Origin: an uncultured Oscillospiraceae bacterium
GTDB taxonomy: Bacteria; Bacillota; Clostridia; Oscillospirales; Ruminococcaceae
Length of the DNA: 30,938 nt
Direction: 5' to 3'
Assembly: GCA_934454435.1 (NCBI GenBank)
Contig: CAKSGA010000012.1
Coordinates: 1 to 30,938 of the forward strand
Of the stretch, positions 24,220 to 30,938 are shown piece after piece. A model generated the notes under the pieces. That model was not told where the DNA came from and did not search any database. It saw only the letters and a program-made list of their open reading frames with translations. The position numbers and the translations under genes were made by a program. The first letter of the stretch is position 1. Every line of letters starts with the position of its first letter.

Positions 24220-24999
24220 TCAGTGAAATATCAGGCTGAATATGAAGTAAATAACCGGCTGGTGGAGAACATATATCCATATAGTATACCTGCCGACAGT
24301 CGCCAGCCATCTGATGTGGGTAGGGTAGCAGAATTTTGGCAGCCTGCCGTCTTTGGCGATAATTCCGAAATAGCTTCCTGCTATGAAGAGGAAGAACCAC
24401 GGCATCATCGGGAAGTAGTCCGCCGAAGCGAACTGAGCGTCATGAAGCCCCAGCGGGAACAGCACGCCGACGTTGTACGCCGCCATCGGGAAATGAAGCT
24501 GGAACAGGTGCGGAATGCCGAAGTACCCTGTGACGAGTACTCCGTCAGCGTAGGTCAGGCGGACGTTCATTGTAAGAATGAACAGCAGCACGCTCACGGC
24601 GATGCCGACCCAGGATGGCAGCAGGTCGAACAGCTTCTGCCCGAGCCCGAACAGTATCATGCTGATACCGAGGAAATGCAGAATTCCGAACAGGATAGTC
24701 CCACTGGAGAAGAACGGCATGATAAATGTCATCATCATGCCTATTAGAAAGCATTGAGCGCCCCGTTTGATGTTGTTTGATGAGTAGCGGCAGACGGTTC
24801 CCGAAATAAAGATGAAAAGCCCGGCGAAGATATCCCTTATCACATCGAACCAGCTGTCAAAGAAAACCGGTACATCAAGTCCGAATATGTATTTAAGATC
24901 GTACATTGCATGGTAGACCACCATGCAGATTATAGCAAAACCTCTCAGCTCGTCAAGAATGCCGACACGGCTGCCGGATTTTCTCTTTTCATTATCCAT
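24220..24999 (-). CDS. Polytopic membrane protein, HGSNAT-like/DUF1624 acyltransferase family
   Basis: A 259-residue protein with about seven membrane helices. The N-terminal segment DELRGFAIICMVVYHAMYDL is the hallmark of the DUF1624 / heparan-alpha-glucosaminide N-acetyltransferase catalytic family, whose members move acetyl groups across a membrane to sugars. The His in VYHAMYD is the conserved active-site candidate. The Arg-Gly pair near the start of helix 1 is also typical of membrane acyltransferases. The substrate cannot be told, but a cell-wall or surface glycan is plausible. ATG 24999 is preferred; an in-frame TTG at 25008 is too close to the GGAG site. It is divergent from dusB. Confidence 0.85.
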   Translation of the reverse strand: MDNEKRKSGSRVGILDELRGFAIICMVVYHAMYDLKYIFGLDVPVFFDSWFDVIRDIFAGLFIFISGTVCRYSSNNIKRGAQCFLIGMMMTFIMPFFSSGTILFGILHFLGISMILFGLGQKLFDLLPSWVGIAVSVLLFILTMNVRLTYADGVLVTGYFGIPHLFQLHFPMAAYNVGVLFPLGLHDAQFASADYFPMMPWFFLFIAGSYFGIIAKDGRLPKFCYPTHIRWLATVGRYTIWIYVLHQPVIYFIFSLIFH

Positions 25000-25031
25000 T
25001 ATCTGCAATTCTCCATTTTCATATTTAATTT

Positions 25032-25060
25032 ATTATAGCACATATTAAAAAAAAAAACAA
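25032..25060 (-). promoter_or_regulatory. SigA-type promoter of the DUF1624 gene
   Basis: On the minus strand TTGTTT (25060-25055), a 17-base spacer, then TATAAT (25037-25032) preceded by the extended TGC. It is back to back with the dusB promoter. Confidence 0.75.
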
Positions 25061-25067
25061 GAAGAAC

Positions 25068-25096
25068 TTGAACTGTTTTGAAAAATGTGATACAAT
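25068..25096 (+). promoter_or_regulatory. SigA-type promoter of dusB
   Basis: TTGAAC (25068-25073), a 17-base spacer and TACAAT (25091-25096) with extended TGA just before it, about 45 bases from the dusB start. Confidence 0.8.
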
Positions 25097-25142
25097 ATAG
25101 AATGAAATTCTGATGAAAACTGACAAAATGTGAGGATAACTG

Positions 25143-26138
25143 ATGGAATACACCGAGATCGGCGGAGTGAGGATAGAAAAGACCGCCGCCCTTGCGCCCA
25201 TGGCGAGCGTTGCTGACCGTGCCTACCGTATCATGGCGAAGGAATACGGCGCCGCATACGTGGTAGGCGAAATGGCAAGCTGCAAGGGACTTTGCTACAA
25301 CGACAGAAAGACCGCCGAGCTGCTCGGCGTTACCTCCGGGGAGCGCCCGATGGCGGTGCAGCTTTTCGGCTCCGAGCCGGAGTTCGTGACCGGCGCCGTG
25401 AAAATTGCCGAACAGTTCAGCCCGGACATTATCGACATAAATTCCGGCTGTCCGATGCCGAAGATAGTTTCCGGCGGAGCCGGCAGCGCCCTGATGAAAA
25501 CGCCGGAGCTTTTCGGGGAGGTAGTACGTGCGGCGGCAGAAGCTGCGCATGTTCCCGTCACAGTGAAAATTCGTGCAGGCTGGGACGAAACGAGCATAAA
25601 CGCAGTTGAGATCGCACAGATAGCCGAAAAGAACGGCGCAGCGGCTGTCGCAGTCCACGGCAGGACGAAAACGCAGCTCTATTCCGGCAAGGCTGACTGG
25701 GACATTATCCGGGAGGTCAAGCGCTCGGTGAGTATTCCGGTGATCGGAAATGGCGATGTCACAACGCCGGAACTCTGCCGGGAAATGTACGAATACACCG
25801 GCTGCGACCTCGTGATGGTCGGCAGGGGGAGCTACGGCAGACCCTGGCTTTTCCAGCAGATCAGGGACTTCCTCACCACCGGCAGCTATCAGCCCGACCC
25901 TGACCCGGAACAGCGCCTGGAGATCATGCGGCGTCATATCCGGCTCATAGTCGAGGATAAGGGAGAGCGGGTCGGAATGAAGGAAGCCCGCCGTCCGGCT
26001 TCGTGGTACCTTAAAGGCATGAAGGGGGCTGCACGCTTCCGTGACCTTTGCAGTGAGCTCACTGCGTTCGACCAGCTCGAACGCCTTATAGAGATAATAA
26101 AGACAGAACAAGGAGAAAAAGACAATGAAACTTTGTGA
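25143..26138 (+). CDS. dusB: tRNA-dihydrouridine synthase, DusB type
   Basis: A 331-residue FMN-dependent enzyme that reduces uridines in the D-loop of tRNA. It shows the TIM-barrel signatures LAPMASVADRAYR, the active-site DINSGCPMPKIV with catalytic Cys103, VKIRAGW, VHGRTKTQ and the phosphate-binding IGNGDV and VMVGRGSYGRPW. GAGG precedes ATG 25143. Its last 14 bases overlap the DUF815 ATPase gene, so translation is coupled. Bacterial DusB-like proteins in Firmicutes are also written as NifR3-like. Confidence 0.96.
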   Translation: MEYTEIGGVRIEKTAALAPMASVADRAYRIMAKEYGAAYVVGEMASCKGLCYNDRKTAELLGVTSGERPMAVQLFGSEPEFVTGAVKIAEQFSPDIIDINSGCPMPKIVSGGAGSALMKTPELFGEVVRAAAEAAHVPVTVKIRAGWDETSINAVEIAQIAEKNGAAAVAVHGRTKTQLYSGKADWDIIREVKRSVSIPVIGNGDVTTPELCREMYEYTGCDLVMVGRGSYGRPWLFQQIRDFLTTGSYQPDPDPEQRLEIMRRHIRLIVEDKGERVGMKEARRPASWYLKGMKGAARFRDLCSELTAFDQLERLIEIIKTEQGEKDNETL

Positions 26139-27327
26139 AGAAAAGATCCCGCCGCTTATGGTTTTTCAGGAGATAACACAGCACAACAAGCTGTTCGCTG
26201 ACGGTATCTGCTGGCTCGACTCCGGCATGACCGAGGATCAGCGCCTGAGGGGCTACGCCAATATCTGCTCAGAACTGCTCATGACAGGTCAGACCCTGGG
26301 CGAGTACCTGACGGACGCCGTTATGTATTCGTCCTCGCCGCTGTTTGCAAAGGCAGTCAAGGAGCCTTCCGCCGCACGTTCTGCTGCTCTTTCCTACGAC
26401 ATTGCACTCATCAAAAAGGTCGTAAAGGAGTTCACTGCGTCTGCGGTAAAGAAGGCGCTTGCTGCCCTGCCGGACGCTACCGCTGATTATTCCTCGCTGC
26501 CGGATTTTGAGAGCGGAAAGTTCACCCTGACCGCCGACCGCCTTGTGAAGCGTGCGCAGAAATACGGCACCGGCGAGTTCGCAAAGTACAAGGCGTTCAC
26601 GTTCCGTGACAGAAAACTTGTTCCCGTGGACAATGTTGACCCCATCAGACTCACCGACCTCAAGAACTATGAGTTCCAGAGGAACCAGGTAGTCGAGAAC
26701 ACGCTCGCATTCCTGAACGGACTGCCTGCGCAGAACGTCCTGCTGTACGGCGACCGTGGCTGCGGAAAGTCCTCCACGATAAAGGCAATTCTCAACGAAT
26801 ACGAGGAGCTCCGCATGGTAGAGCTTCCGAAGTCCGAAATAAACGGCCTGCCGGATCTTTTCGGAATGCTGAAGGATATCCCGCTGCATTTCATAATAAC
26901 TATTGACGACCTTACGTTCACCGAGGACGATGAGCGTTTCGGCGTACTTAAGGCGACCCTTGACGGCAGCCTTACCGCAAGACCCGACAATGTGCTGATA
27001 TATTCCACGACTAACCGCCGCAAGCTCATCAAGGAAACCAACGCCGACCGCTCCGTTGACAGTATCGGCAGGAGCGATGCAGTGGATGAAAGCATGTCCC
27101 TTGCCGACCGTTTCGGATTGTTCATCACGTTCACGCAGCCCAATCGTGAGGTTTATTTCGATATCGTTATAAAGCTCGCCGAGGACCGTGACATAGAAAT
27201 AGACGAAAACGAGCTCACCCAGGCGGCGGAGCGTTTCGCACTGAAGCGTGGCGGACGTTCCCCCAGAATTGCACGGCAGTTCGTGGACTGGCTCAGCTCC
27301 AGAATAGAGCTTGGATTGGATTACTGA
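26125..27327 (+). CDS. DUF815-family AAA ATPase
   Basis: A 400-residue P-loop ATPase. The N-terminal helical half (about 1-190) is followed by Walker A GDRGCGKSS (from 209), Walker B ITIDDLTF, a sensor segment with STTNRR, and a C-terminal helical lid. This matches DUF815, a widespread but poorly understood AAA family. It starts inside the end of dusB, with AAGGAG 9 bases before the ATG, and its stop lies one base before the next gene's ATG. Co-transcription with dusB does not by itself show a role in tRNA modification. Confidence 0.92.
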   Translation: MKLCEEKIPPLMVFQEITQHNKLFADGICWLDSGMTEDQRLRGYANICSELLMTGQTLGEYLTDAVMYSSSPLFAKAVKEPSAARSAALSYDIALIKKVVKEFTASAVKKALAALPDATADYSSLPDFESGKFTLTADRLVKRAQKYGTGEFAKYKAFTFRDRKLVPVDNVDPIRLTDLKNYEFQRNQVVENTLAFLNGLPAQNVLLYGDRGCGKSSTIKAILNEYEELRMVELPKSEINGLPDLFGMLKDIPLHFIITIDDLTFTEDDERFGVLKATLDGSLTARPDNVLIYSTTNRRKLIKETNADRSVDSIGRSDAVDESMSLADRFGLFITFTQPNREVYFDIVIKLAEDRDIEIDENELTQAAERFALKRGGRSPRIARQFVDWLSSRIELGLDY

Positions 27328-27328
27328 C

Positions 27329-28225
27329 ATGAAAAAGATCTTTGCGACTTTTGCAGTGCTGCTTACTGCGGCGCTTCTCACCGGCTGCGGGAAGGACAGT
27401 TCTTCGGTCCCGACAGAAATAATAGTTGATGGCAGCGGCACTAAAGAAGAAAGCACCGTTTTCCCGGTAATCCTGGCTGACGGTACGGCAATAGACCATG
27501 CTCCGGAAACCGCTGCGAGCCTTTCTCCTGCGGCAACTGAGATAATAGCGGAGCTTGGCTTCGGGGATAAGCTGTGTGCGGTCAGCAGGTACTGTGACTT
27601 CCCGGAGAATGTCTGCTCAGTTACCGCAGGAAGCAGTGAAAATCCTGACATTGACAAGCTGGCGGAACTTGCCCCTGACGTTCTGTTCACGCTGACCCCT
27701 CTGTCCGAACGGGAACGCTACGCCCTGGAAAACTCAGGCATAACGATAGTTGAGCTGAATTCACCTGAAACTGTAAGCGATTACGGCGCTCTTTACGGAA
27801 CCGTCACGACAGTCTTTGAGGGCGAAGAAGCCGGAAAAGCAGCCGCCGAGAAAGCGGAGCAGGAGCTGAAAAAATCCGCTGCTGAGTGTGCTTTTTCGGG
27901 CAGCTATATCTACGTGACCCCCAAGCTGACCGCCGCCGGAAGCAACACATTTGAGAACGCAGTGCTGTCCCTCTGCGGGAGGAATGTATGCACCGCTGAC
28001 GGCTACAGTTCTGCCGCCGAGGACATCAGTGAAGCGCCGGAATACATCATCGCTTCCGACACCCTGACAGCCGCTGACATAACTGGCAGCGAGCTTTTTG
28101 GAAGCTATGCAGCGGAGGCGAAGATAGTATTTGTTCCCTCCGACAGATTTGAGCGTCCGTCAGCGAGGATAACCGGGATCTTCACTTCACTGAGCAACTC
28201 TGAAACGCACTCAACAGCCGAATAA
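27329..28225 (+). CDS. Periplasmic-binding-protein-type lipoprotein (FecB/BtuF/TroA class)
   Basis: A 298-residue lipoprotein. The signal ends in lipobox L-L-T-G-C with Cys20. The mature part resembles class III binding proteins that capture iron chelates, haem or cobamides: SPAATEIIAELGFGDKLCAVSRYC near the start, APDVLFTL before the long helix, and two lobes. ATG 27329 begins one base after the DUF815 stop and gives the proper signal; a GTG/ATG-type start at 27311 would overlap the previous gene. No permease or ATPase lies beside it, so it is an orphan, and its ligand is unknown. It ends before a strong hairpin. Confidence 0.85.
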   Translation: MKKIFATFAVLLTAALLTGCGKDSSSVPTEIIVDGSGTKEESTVFPVILADGTAIDHAPETAASLSPAATEIIAELGFGDKLCAVSRYCDFPENVCSVTAGSSENPDIDKLAELAPDVLFTLTPLSERERYALENSGITIVELNSPETVSDYGALYGTVTTVFEGEEAGKAAAEKAEQELKKSAAECAFSGSYIYVTPKLTAAGSNTFENAVLSLCGRNVCTADGYSSAAEDISEAPEYIIASDTLTAADITGSELFGSYAAEAKIVFVPSDRFERPSARITGIFTSLSNSETHSTAE

Positions 28226-28230
28226 GACGA

Positions 28231-28261
28231 CCCCTGCTGAATATTTCAGCAGGGGCATTTT
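28231..28261. terminator. Terminator shared by converging genes
   Basis: An 11-bp perfect stem (28231-28241 with 28245-28255) with a 3-base loop is followed by CATTTT. It sits between the plus-strand lipoprotein and the minus-strand pdaA. The T-run is short, but the stem is very stable. Confidence 0.85.
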
Positions 28262-29016
28262 CACATTGGAGTTATCGTGTAGCCGGAATTTCTCCAGTAG
28301 TCTATGACACGTGGAAGTATCTCCGCATTCGTTTCTGACACCGCATGAAGCAGGTATACAGCGCCGTTGTGGGTCTTTGAGGTGATCTTGTTGAACGCCT
28401 GCTCCGGGTCAGGCTGGGAATTCACGTCCCAGTCCGGGTAGGCGAAGCTCCACAGTACCGTTGTGTAGCCGAGCTCCTTTGCACATGCGAGTACCCTCTC
28501 CGAGAATTCCCCCTTTGGCGGGCGCATGACGTACATGTCATAGCCGAATTCATCGTGAACGTAGTCGTGGAGCAGTTTCAGTTCCGAGTACAGCTCGTCG
28601 GGGGAGCATTCCGGCAGGGAAGGGTGGCTCCAGGTGTGGTTCCCGACCGTGTGACCTTCGTCGATCATTCGTTTTACAAGTTCCGGGTTTCTCTTGCAGT
28701 AGTCATAGGTAACAAAAAATACTGCACGGACATTTTTATCTTTCAGCGTGTCAAGAATTCCAGCGGTACAGCCGTTCTCGTAGCCCTCGTCAAAGGTCAG
28801 CCAGAGCTGCTGTCTGCTTCCGTCGCCGATGAAAAGTCCGCCCATGCCGCCGTATTGCTGCTGAGCCTGGAGCGCTCCCAGCGGGCGGTTCTCGCTGTCG
28901 GTTTCCACGCCCATTCCGTAGGCTACCTTTGTGTTGTTATAGTTCTCGAACCGTGAGTATTCTGACACGGAAAGCGATAATGACGCCGCAAGAAGTGCCG
29001 AGATGATCTCGTTCAT
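28261..29016 (-). CDS. pdaA: PdaA-like polysaccharide deacetylase
   Basis: A 251-residue NodB-homology deacetylase. It has an N-terminal hydrophobic segment (signal or anchor), then the catalytic domain from about residue 68. Motifs: LTFDEGYE with Asp76 as the probable base and Glu77 in the second metal position; H127-x3-H131 for metal; RPPKGEFS for the floor of the site; LLHAVS near the end. The sequence follows B. subtilis PdaA closely, an N-acetylmuramic acid deacetylase needed for muramic delta-lactam in the spore cortex, so the organism may sporulate. It is transcribed with the dehydrogenase gene upstream, with AAGGAG lying in the last codons of that gene. Confidence 0.92.
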   Translation of the reverse strand: MNEIISALLAASLSLSVSEYSRFENYNNTKVAYGMGVETDSENRPLGALQAQQQYGGMGGLFIGDGSRQQLWLTFDEGYENGCTAGILDTLKDKNVRAVFFVTYDYCKRNPELVKRMIDEGHTVGNHTWSHPSLPECSPDELYSELKLLHDYVHDEFGYDMYVMRPPKGEFSERVLACAKELGYTTVLWSFAYPDWDVNSQPDPEQAFNKITSKTHNGAVYLLHAVSETNAEILPRVIDYWRNSGYTITPM

Positions 29017-29020
29017 ATAT

Positions 29021-30001
29021 TCAGCTCCTTTTTATTTCATATTTCAGTTCATTTCCGGCAAAATAGTCGTGAATACTCTCAAGCGTGGTGGAAGCGATGG
29101 CCTGTAGCGCTTCCCTGGTCAGGAACGCCTGGTGAGATGTGATCAGCACATTCGGGCGTGACACCAGAAGCGAAAGGACTTCGTCAGTCACGATCTTGTC
29201 GGAGTTGTCCTGGAAGAAGAGGTCGGTTTCCTCTTCATAAACGTCAAGGGCTGCACCGCCTATGCGTTTTTCGTTGAGGGCATTCAGCAGCGCCTCGCTG
29301 TCAATAAGACTGCCACGGGAGGTGTTCACAAGCAGAACACCGGGTTTCATCAGCGAAAGGGATCTTTCGTTTATGATGTACCTTGTTTCCTCGGTAAGAG
29401 GGCAGTGCAGCGAGATGATGTCCGAGTTACGGAAAAGCTCGTCTGGCTCGACGTAGCAGATATCCGAGTTCTTTGCCGGAAATGGGTCGCTGGCAATAAT
29501 GTTCATTCCAAAACCACGGCAGATGTCAATAAAGGTGCGCCCTATTTTTCCGGTTCCGACCACTCCGGCGGTCTTTCCGTGGAGGTCAAAACCCACGAGA
29601 CCGTTAAGGCTGAAGTTAAAGTCCCTTGTTCTGATATACGCCTTGTGTAGCTTCCTGTTGAGCATGAGTATCATACCCACGGCATGCTCAGCGACCGCAT
29701 ACGGCGAGTACGCAGGAACACGTACTACCTGCAGTTTTCCCTCTGTAGCGGCGAGAGAAATATTGTTGTAGCCCGCACATCTCATTGCAACGAGCTCCAC
29801 GCCCAGTTCTGCCAGGGAGTTTATAGTATCCTTCCCGAGATCATCGTTGACAAATGCACAGACGACACGGCAACCCTCGGCAAGTCGTGTGGATTCCGGA
29901 CGCAGACGGCTCTGGAAGTACTTTATCTCAAATTCAGTATTCAGCCTGTCGAACCATTCCTGTTCATAAGGCTTGGTGTCAAAAAACGCTATCTTTTCCA
30001 T
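29021..30001 (-). CDS. D-2-hydroxyacid dehydrogenase (D-lactate dehydrogenase-like)
   Basis: A 326-residue NAD-dependent dehydrogenase of the D-isomer family. It shows the split substrate domain, the nucleotide-binding GVVGTGKIG, NTSRGSLID carrying the catalytic Arg, and a C-terminal TSHQAF with the catalytic His. Overall it resembles D-lactate dehydrogenases (pyruvate to D-lactate). D-lactate or a related 2-hydroxyacid is likely, but the substrate is not proven. AAGGAG precedes the ATG. Its stop is 5 bases before pdaA, so the two form a unit. Confidence 0.92.
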   Translation of the reverse strand: MEKIAFFDTKPYEQEWFDRLNTEFEIKYFQSRLRPESTRLAEGCRVVCAFVNDDLGKDTINSLAELGVELVAMRCAGYNNISLAATEGKLQVVRVPAYSPYAVAEHAVGMILMLNRKLHKAYIRTRDFNFSLNGLVGFDLHGKTAGVVGTGKIGRTFIDICRGFGMNIIASDPFPAKNSDICYVEPDELFRNSDIISLHCPLTEETRYIINERSLSLMKPGVLLVNTSRGSLIDSEALLNALNEKRIGGAALDVYEEETDLFFQDNSDKIVTDEVLSLLVSRPNVLITSHQAFLTREALQAIASTTLESIHDYFAGNELKYEIKRS

Positions 30002-30096
30002 AGTTCATCTCCTTCGCATGAAGCTATTTTTTGCTAAGCAGTACGCTTTATGCAGGAGAATTTGTGGTATATTTTCGTAAATGCCGGTTTCACTAC

Positions 30097-30125
30097 TTGA
30101 CAAACTCTTTTTTTTGTGGTAAAAT
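30097..30125 (+). promoter_or_regulatory. Promoter of tRNA-Leu
   Basis: A consensus TTGACA (30097-30102), a 17-base spacer and TAAAAT (30120-30125) with extended TGG. It is the strongest promoter in the window, placed about 15 bases before the tRNA. Confidence 0.88.
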
Positions 30126-30140
30126 ATTTATTGTTGTAAT

Positions 30141-30227
30141 GCCGCTGTGGTGAAATCGGCAGACACAAGGGACTTAAAATCCCTCGGTAGAAATACCATA
30201 CCGGTTCAAGTCCGGTCAGCGGCACCA
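30141..30227 (+). tRNA. tRNA-Leu (UAA anticodon)
   Basis: A class II tRNA of 87 bases with encoded CCA. Acceptor GCCGCTG pairs with CAGCGGC, discriminator A. The anticodon stem AGGGA/TCCCT closes loop CTTAAAA, giving anticodon TAA at 30175-30177. It has a long variable arm, and the T arm contains GGTTCAAGTCC. Confidence 0.96.
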
Positions 30228-30247
30228 GTCGAGTGCCTCGACACGCA
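30225..30247 (+). repeat. Copy 1 of a 23-base direct repeat
   Basis: A 23-base sequence that begins with the CCA of the tRNA and includes GTCGAG-TGC-CTCGAC recurs exactly at 30316-30338, offset 91 bases. Similarity continues loosely to a GGTCG about 10 bases further on in both copies. Confidence 0.85.
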
Positions 30248-30274
30248 TTACGTGGGTCGGGGCACTTTACTTTT
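30233..30274 (+). terminator. Terminator of tRNA-Leu
   Basis: GTGCCTCGAC (30233-30242) pairs with GTCGGGGCAC (30256-30265), one G-U, followed by TTTACTTTT. Confidence 0.85.
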
Positions 30275-30315
30275 GCATTTTCTCCCGAAGAAAAACCTCA
30301 TCATACCGAAAAGCG

Positions 30316-30338
30316 CCAGTCGAGTGCCTCGACACGCA
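30316..30338 (+). repeat. Copy 2 of the 23-base direct repeat, with a second weak hairpin
   Basis: This is identical to 30225-30247. Its CTCGAC can pair with GTCGAG near 30348-30353, followed by T-rich sequence, so it may be a second, weaker terminator. No tRNA body precedes it. Confidence 0.85.
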
Positions 30339-30400
30339 ATTCATTGGTCGAGCTGATTAATTTTATTTCCTGCGATATTCCACAAAAATGTATTATATAC

Positions 30401-30429
30401 TTGACTTGTCAGCGTAAATATTGTATAAT
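30401..30429 (+). promoter_or_regulatory. SigA-type promoter of the right-edge gene
   Basis: TTGACT (30401-30406), a 17-base spacer and a perfect TATAAT (30424-30429), about 38 bases before the GTG start. Confidence 0.85.
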
Positions 30430-30466
30430 TAATGCAGAAGTAGTTGATTTGGAAGGAGGAATTATA

Positions 30467-30938
30467 GTGAAAGTAAAGTGCGATTATTGCGGCGGAATGA
30501 TCGAAGACACCGAACCGACCTGCCCGAACTGTGGCGCCGCAAATAATCATATGAGCCGAGTGACTGATGGCGTCCCGAAAACTCTTGATGAGCTGAAAGC
30601 GTTTTGCCAGGCGAAAAAACTTCCGTTGGAGCAGATGCGCTTTTATATTGGTGAAGATTTCAGGGAGCCCCGGGCTTTCGGAGTTTTCAAGGACACCGAC
30701 GGGAATTTCGTTGTATACAAGAACAAGGCGGACGGAACACGTGCTGAACGGTACCGTGGTCCCGATGAAGCTCATGCAGTGAATGAACTGTACCTTAAAA
30801 TGAAATCCGAAGTGGAGCTCCGGAGAAATAAGTACGGCAGCAGTGGAAGCGGTGGAGGACCCAGGAAGAAAAAATCACTGTGGCAGAAGATTTCGTTCCC
30901 TGTGACCATGGCCGCAGTGGTGGGAGGAATTCTTGCCT
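30467..30938 (+). CDS. Zinc-ribbon membrane protein, 3'-truncated by the window
   Basis: The frame opens at GTG 30467, 8 bases after GGAAGGAGG, and is still open at the right edge (157 codons visible). The N-terminus is a zinc ribbon (C-D-Y-C, then C-P-N-C). A mixed charged region of about 100 residues follows, with a repeated FxVF/VVYK-type beta pattern. A Gly/Ser-rich linker and a Lys cluster precede the start of a hydrophobic segment (FPVTMAAVVGGILA), which looks like a membrane helix. The family is not recognised. The zinc-ribbon start is similar in style to the pseudokinase at 8744, though the bodies differ. Confidence 0.85.
   Translation, partial: MKVKCDYCGGMIEDTEPTCPNCGAANNHMSRVTDGVPKTLDELKAFCQAKKLPLEQMRFYIGEDFREPRAFGVFKDTDGNFVVYKNKADGTRAERYRGPDEAHAVNELYLKMKSEVELRRNKYGSSGSGGGPRKKKSLWQKISFPVTMAAVVGGILA

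Noticed and set aside
24999..26111. 370-codon minus-strand frame
   Set aside because: It is antisense to dusB; Cys/His-rich shadow translation without domains.
26269..27690. 473-codon minus-strand frame
   Set aside because: It is antisense to the DUF815 ATPase and binding-protein genes, both with clear motifs, and has no homology signs of its own.
30034..30225. 63-codon minus-strand frame over the tRNA
   Set aside because: It is antisense to tRNA-Leu and its promoter, a typical spurious call.
1..30938. CRISPR array, insertion sequence or prophage genes
   Set aside because: I saw no spaced identical repeats, transposase, integrase or phage structural genes on either strand.

Overview
The window looks like chromosome of an anaerobic Gram-positive of the class Clostridia, most likely an Oscillospiraceae/Ruminococcus-type gut or rumen bacterium. 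The reasons are strong AGGAGG-type ribosome binding sites, SigA-like promoters with TGn-extended -10 boxes, lipoproteins with Gram-positive lipoboxes, a PdaA-type spore-cortex deacetylase, and DUF815, DusB and EngB genes of clostridial type. The genus is an inference from gene content; no rRNA or marker search was possible.

Layout. Positions 1-438 hold the end of an unidentified gene and its terminator. On the minus strand (440-1180) lies a LytTR-family regulator whose receiver domain has lost its phosphoacceptor aspartate. A 456-base intergenic region separates it from a long plus-strand cluster (1637-21036) with a good promoter at its head and a strong terminator at its end. The first part of the cluster is a type VII (ESX/Yuk-like) secretion locus: three WXG100-type small proteins, a large SLH/Big_2 lipoprotein, a Ser/Thr-rich bitopic membrane protein, a 707-residue secreted protein, a zinc-ribbon pseudokinase, a giant EssC-type FtsK/SpoIIIE ATPase with FHA domains, and a YukD/EsaB-like ubiquitin-fold protein. 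The second part is a Tad/Flp-type pilus locus: CpaB, CpaE-like ATPase, TadA, TadB, TadC and three pilin-like proteins. No terminator separates the halves, and spacing is tight or overlapping through most of the pilus half.

The headline observation is this fusion of a type VII ATPase module with a Tad pilus motor in one apparent transcription unit. The usual T7SSb membrane parts (EsaA/YueB, EssA, EssB/YukC) are absent. The zinc-ribbon pseudokinase is a candidate stand-in for the pseudokinase domain of EssB. The lipoprotein and the secreted protein each switch sharply in base composition inside the reading frame, which suggests exchangeable cargo or surface modules held in a conserved locus.

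The rest (21094-30938) is ordinary chromosome: engB and lon (minus), an acyltransferase-family membrane protein (minus), a divergent dusB / DUF815 ATPase / substrate-binding lipoprotein group (plus), a D-2-hydroxyacid dehydrogenase with pdaA (minus), tRNA-Leu(UAA) with a terminator and a tandem repeat, and the start of a zinc-ribbon membrane protein that runs off the right edge.
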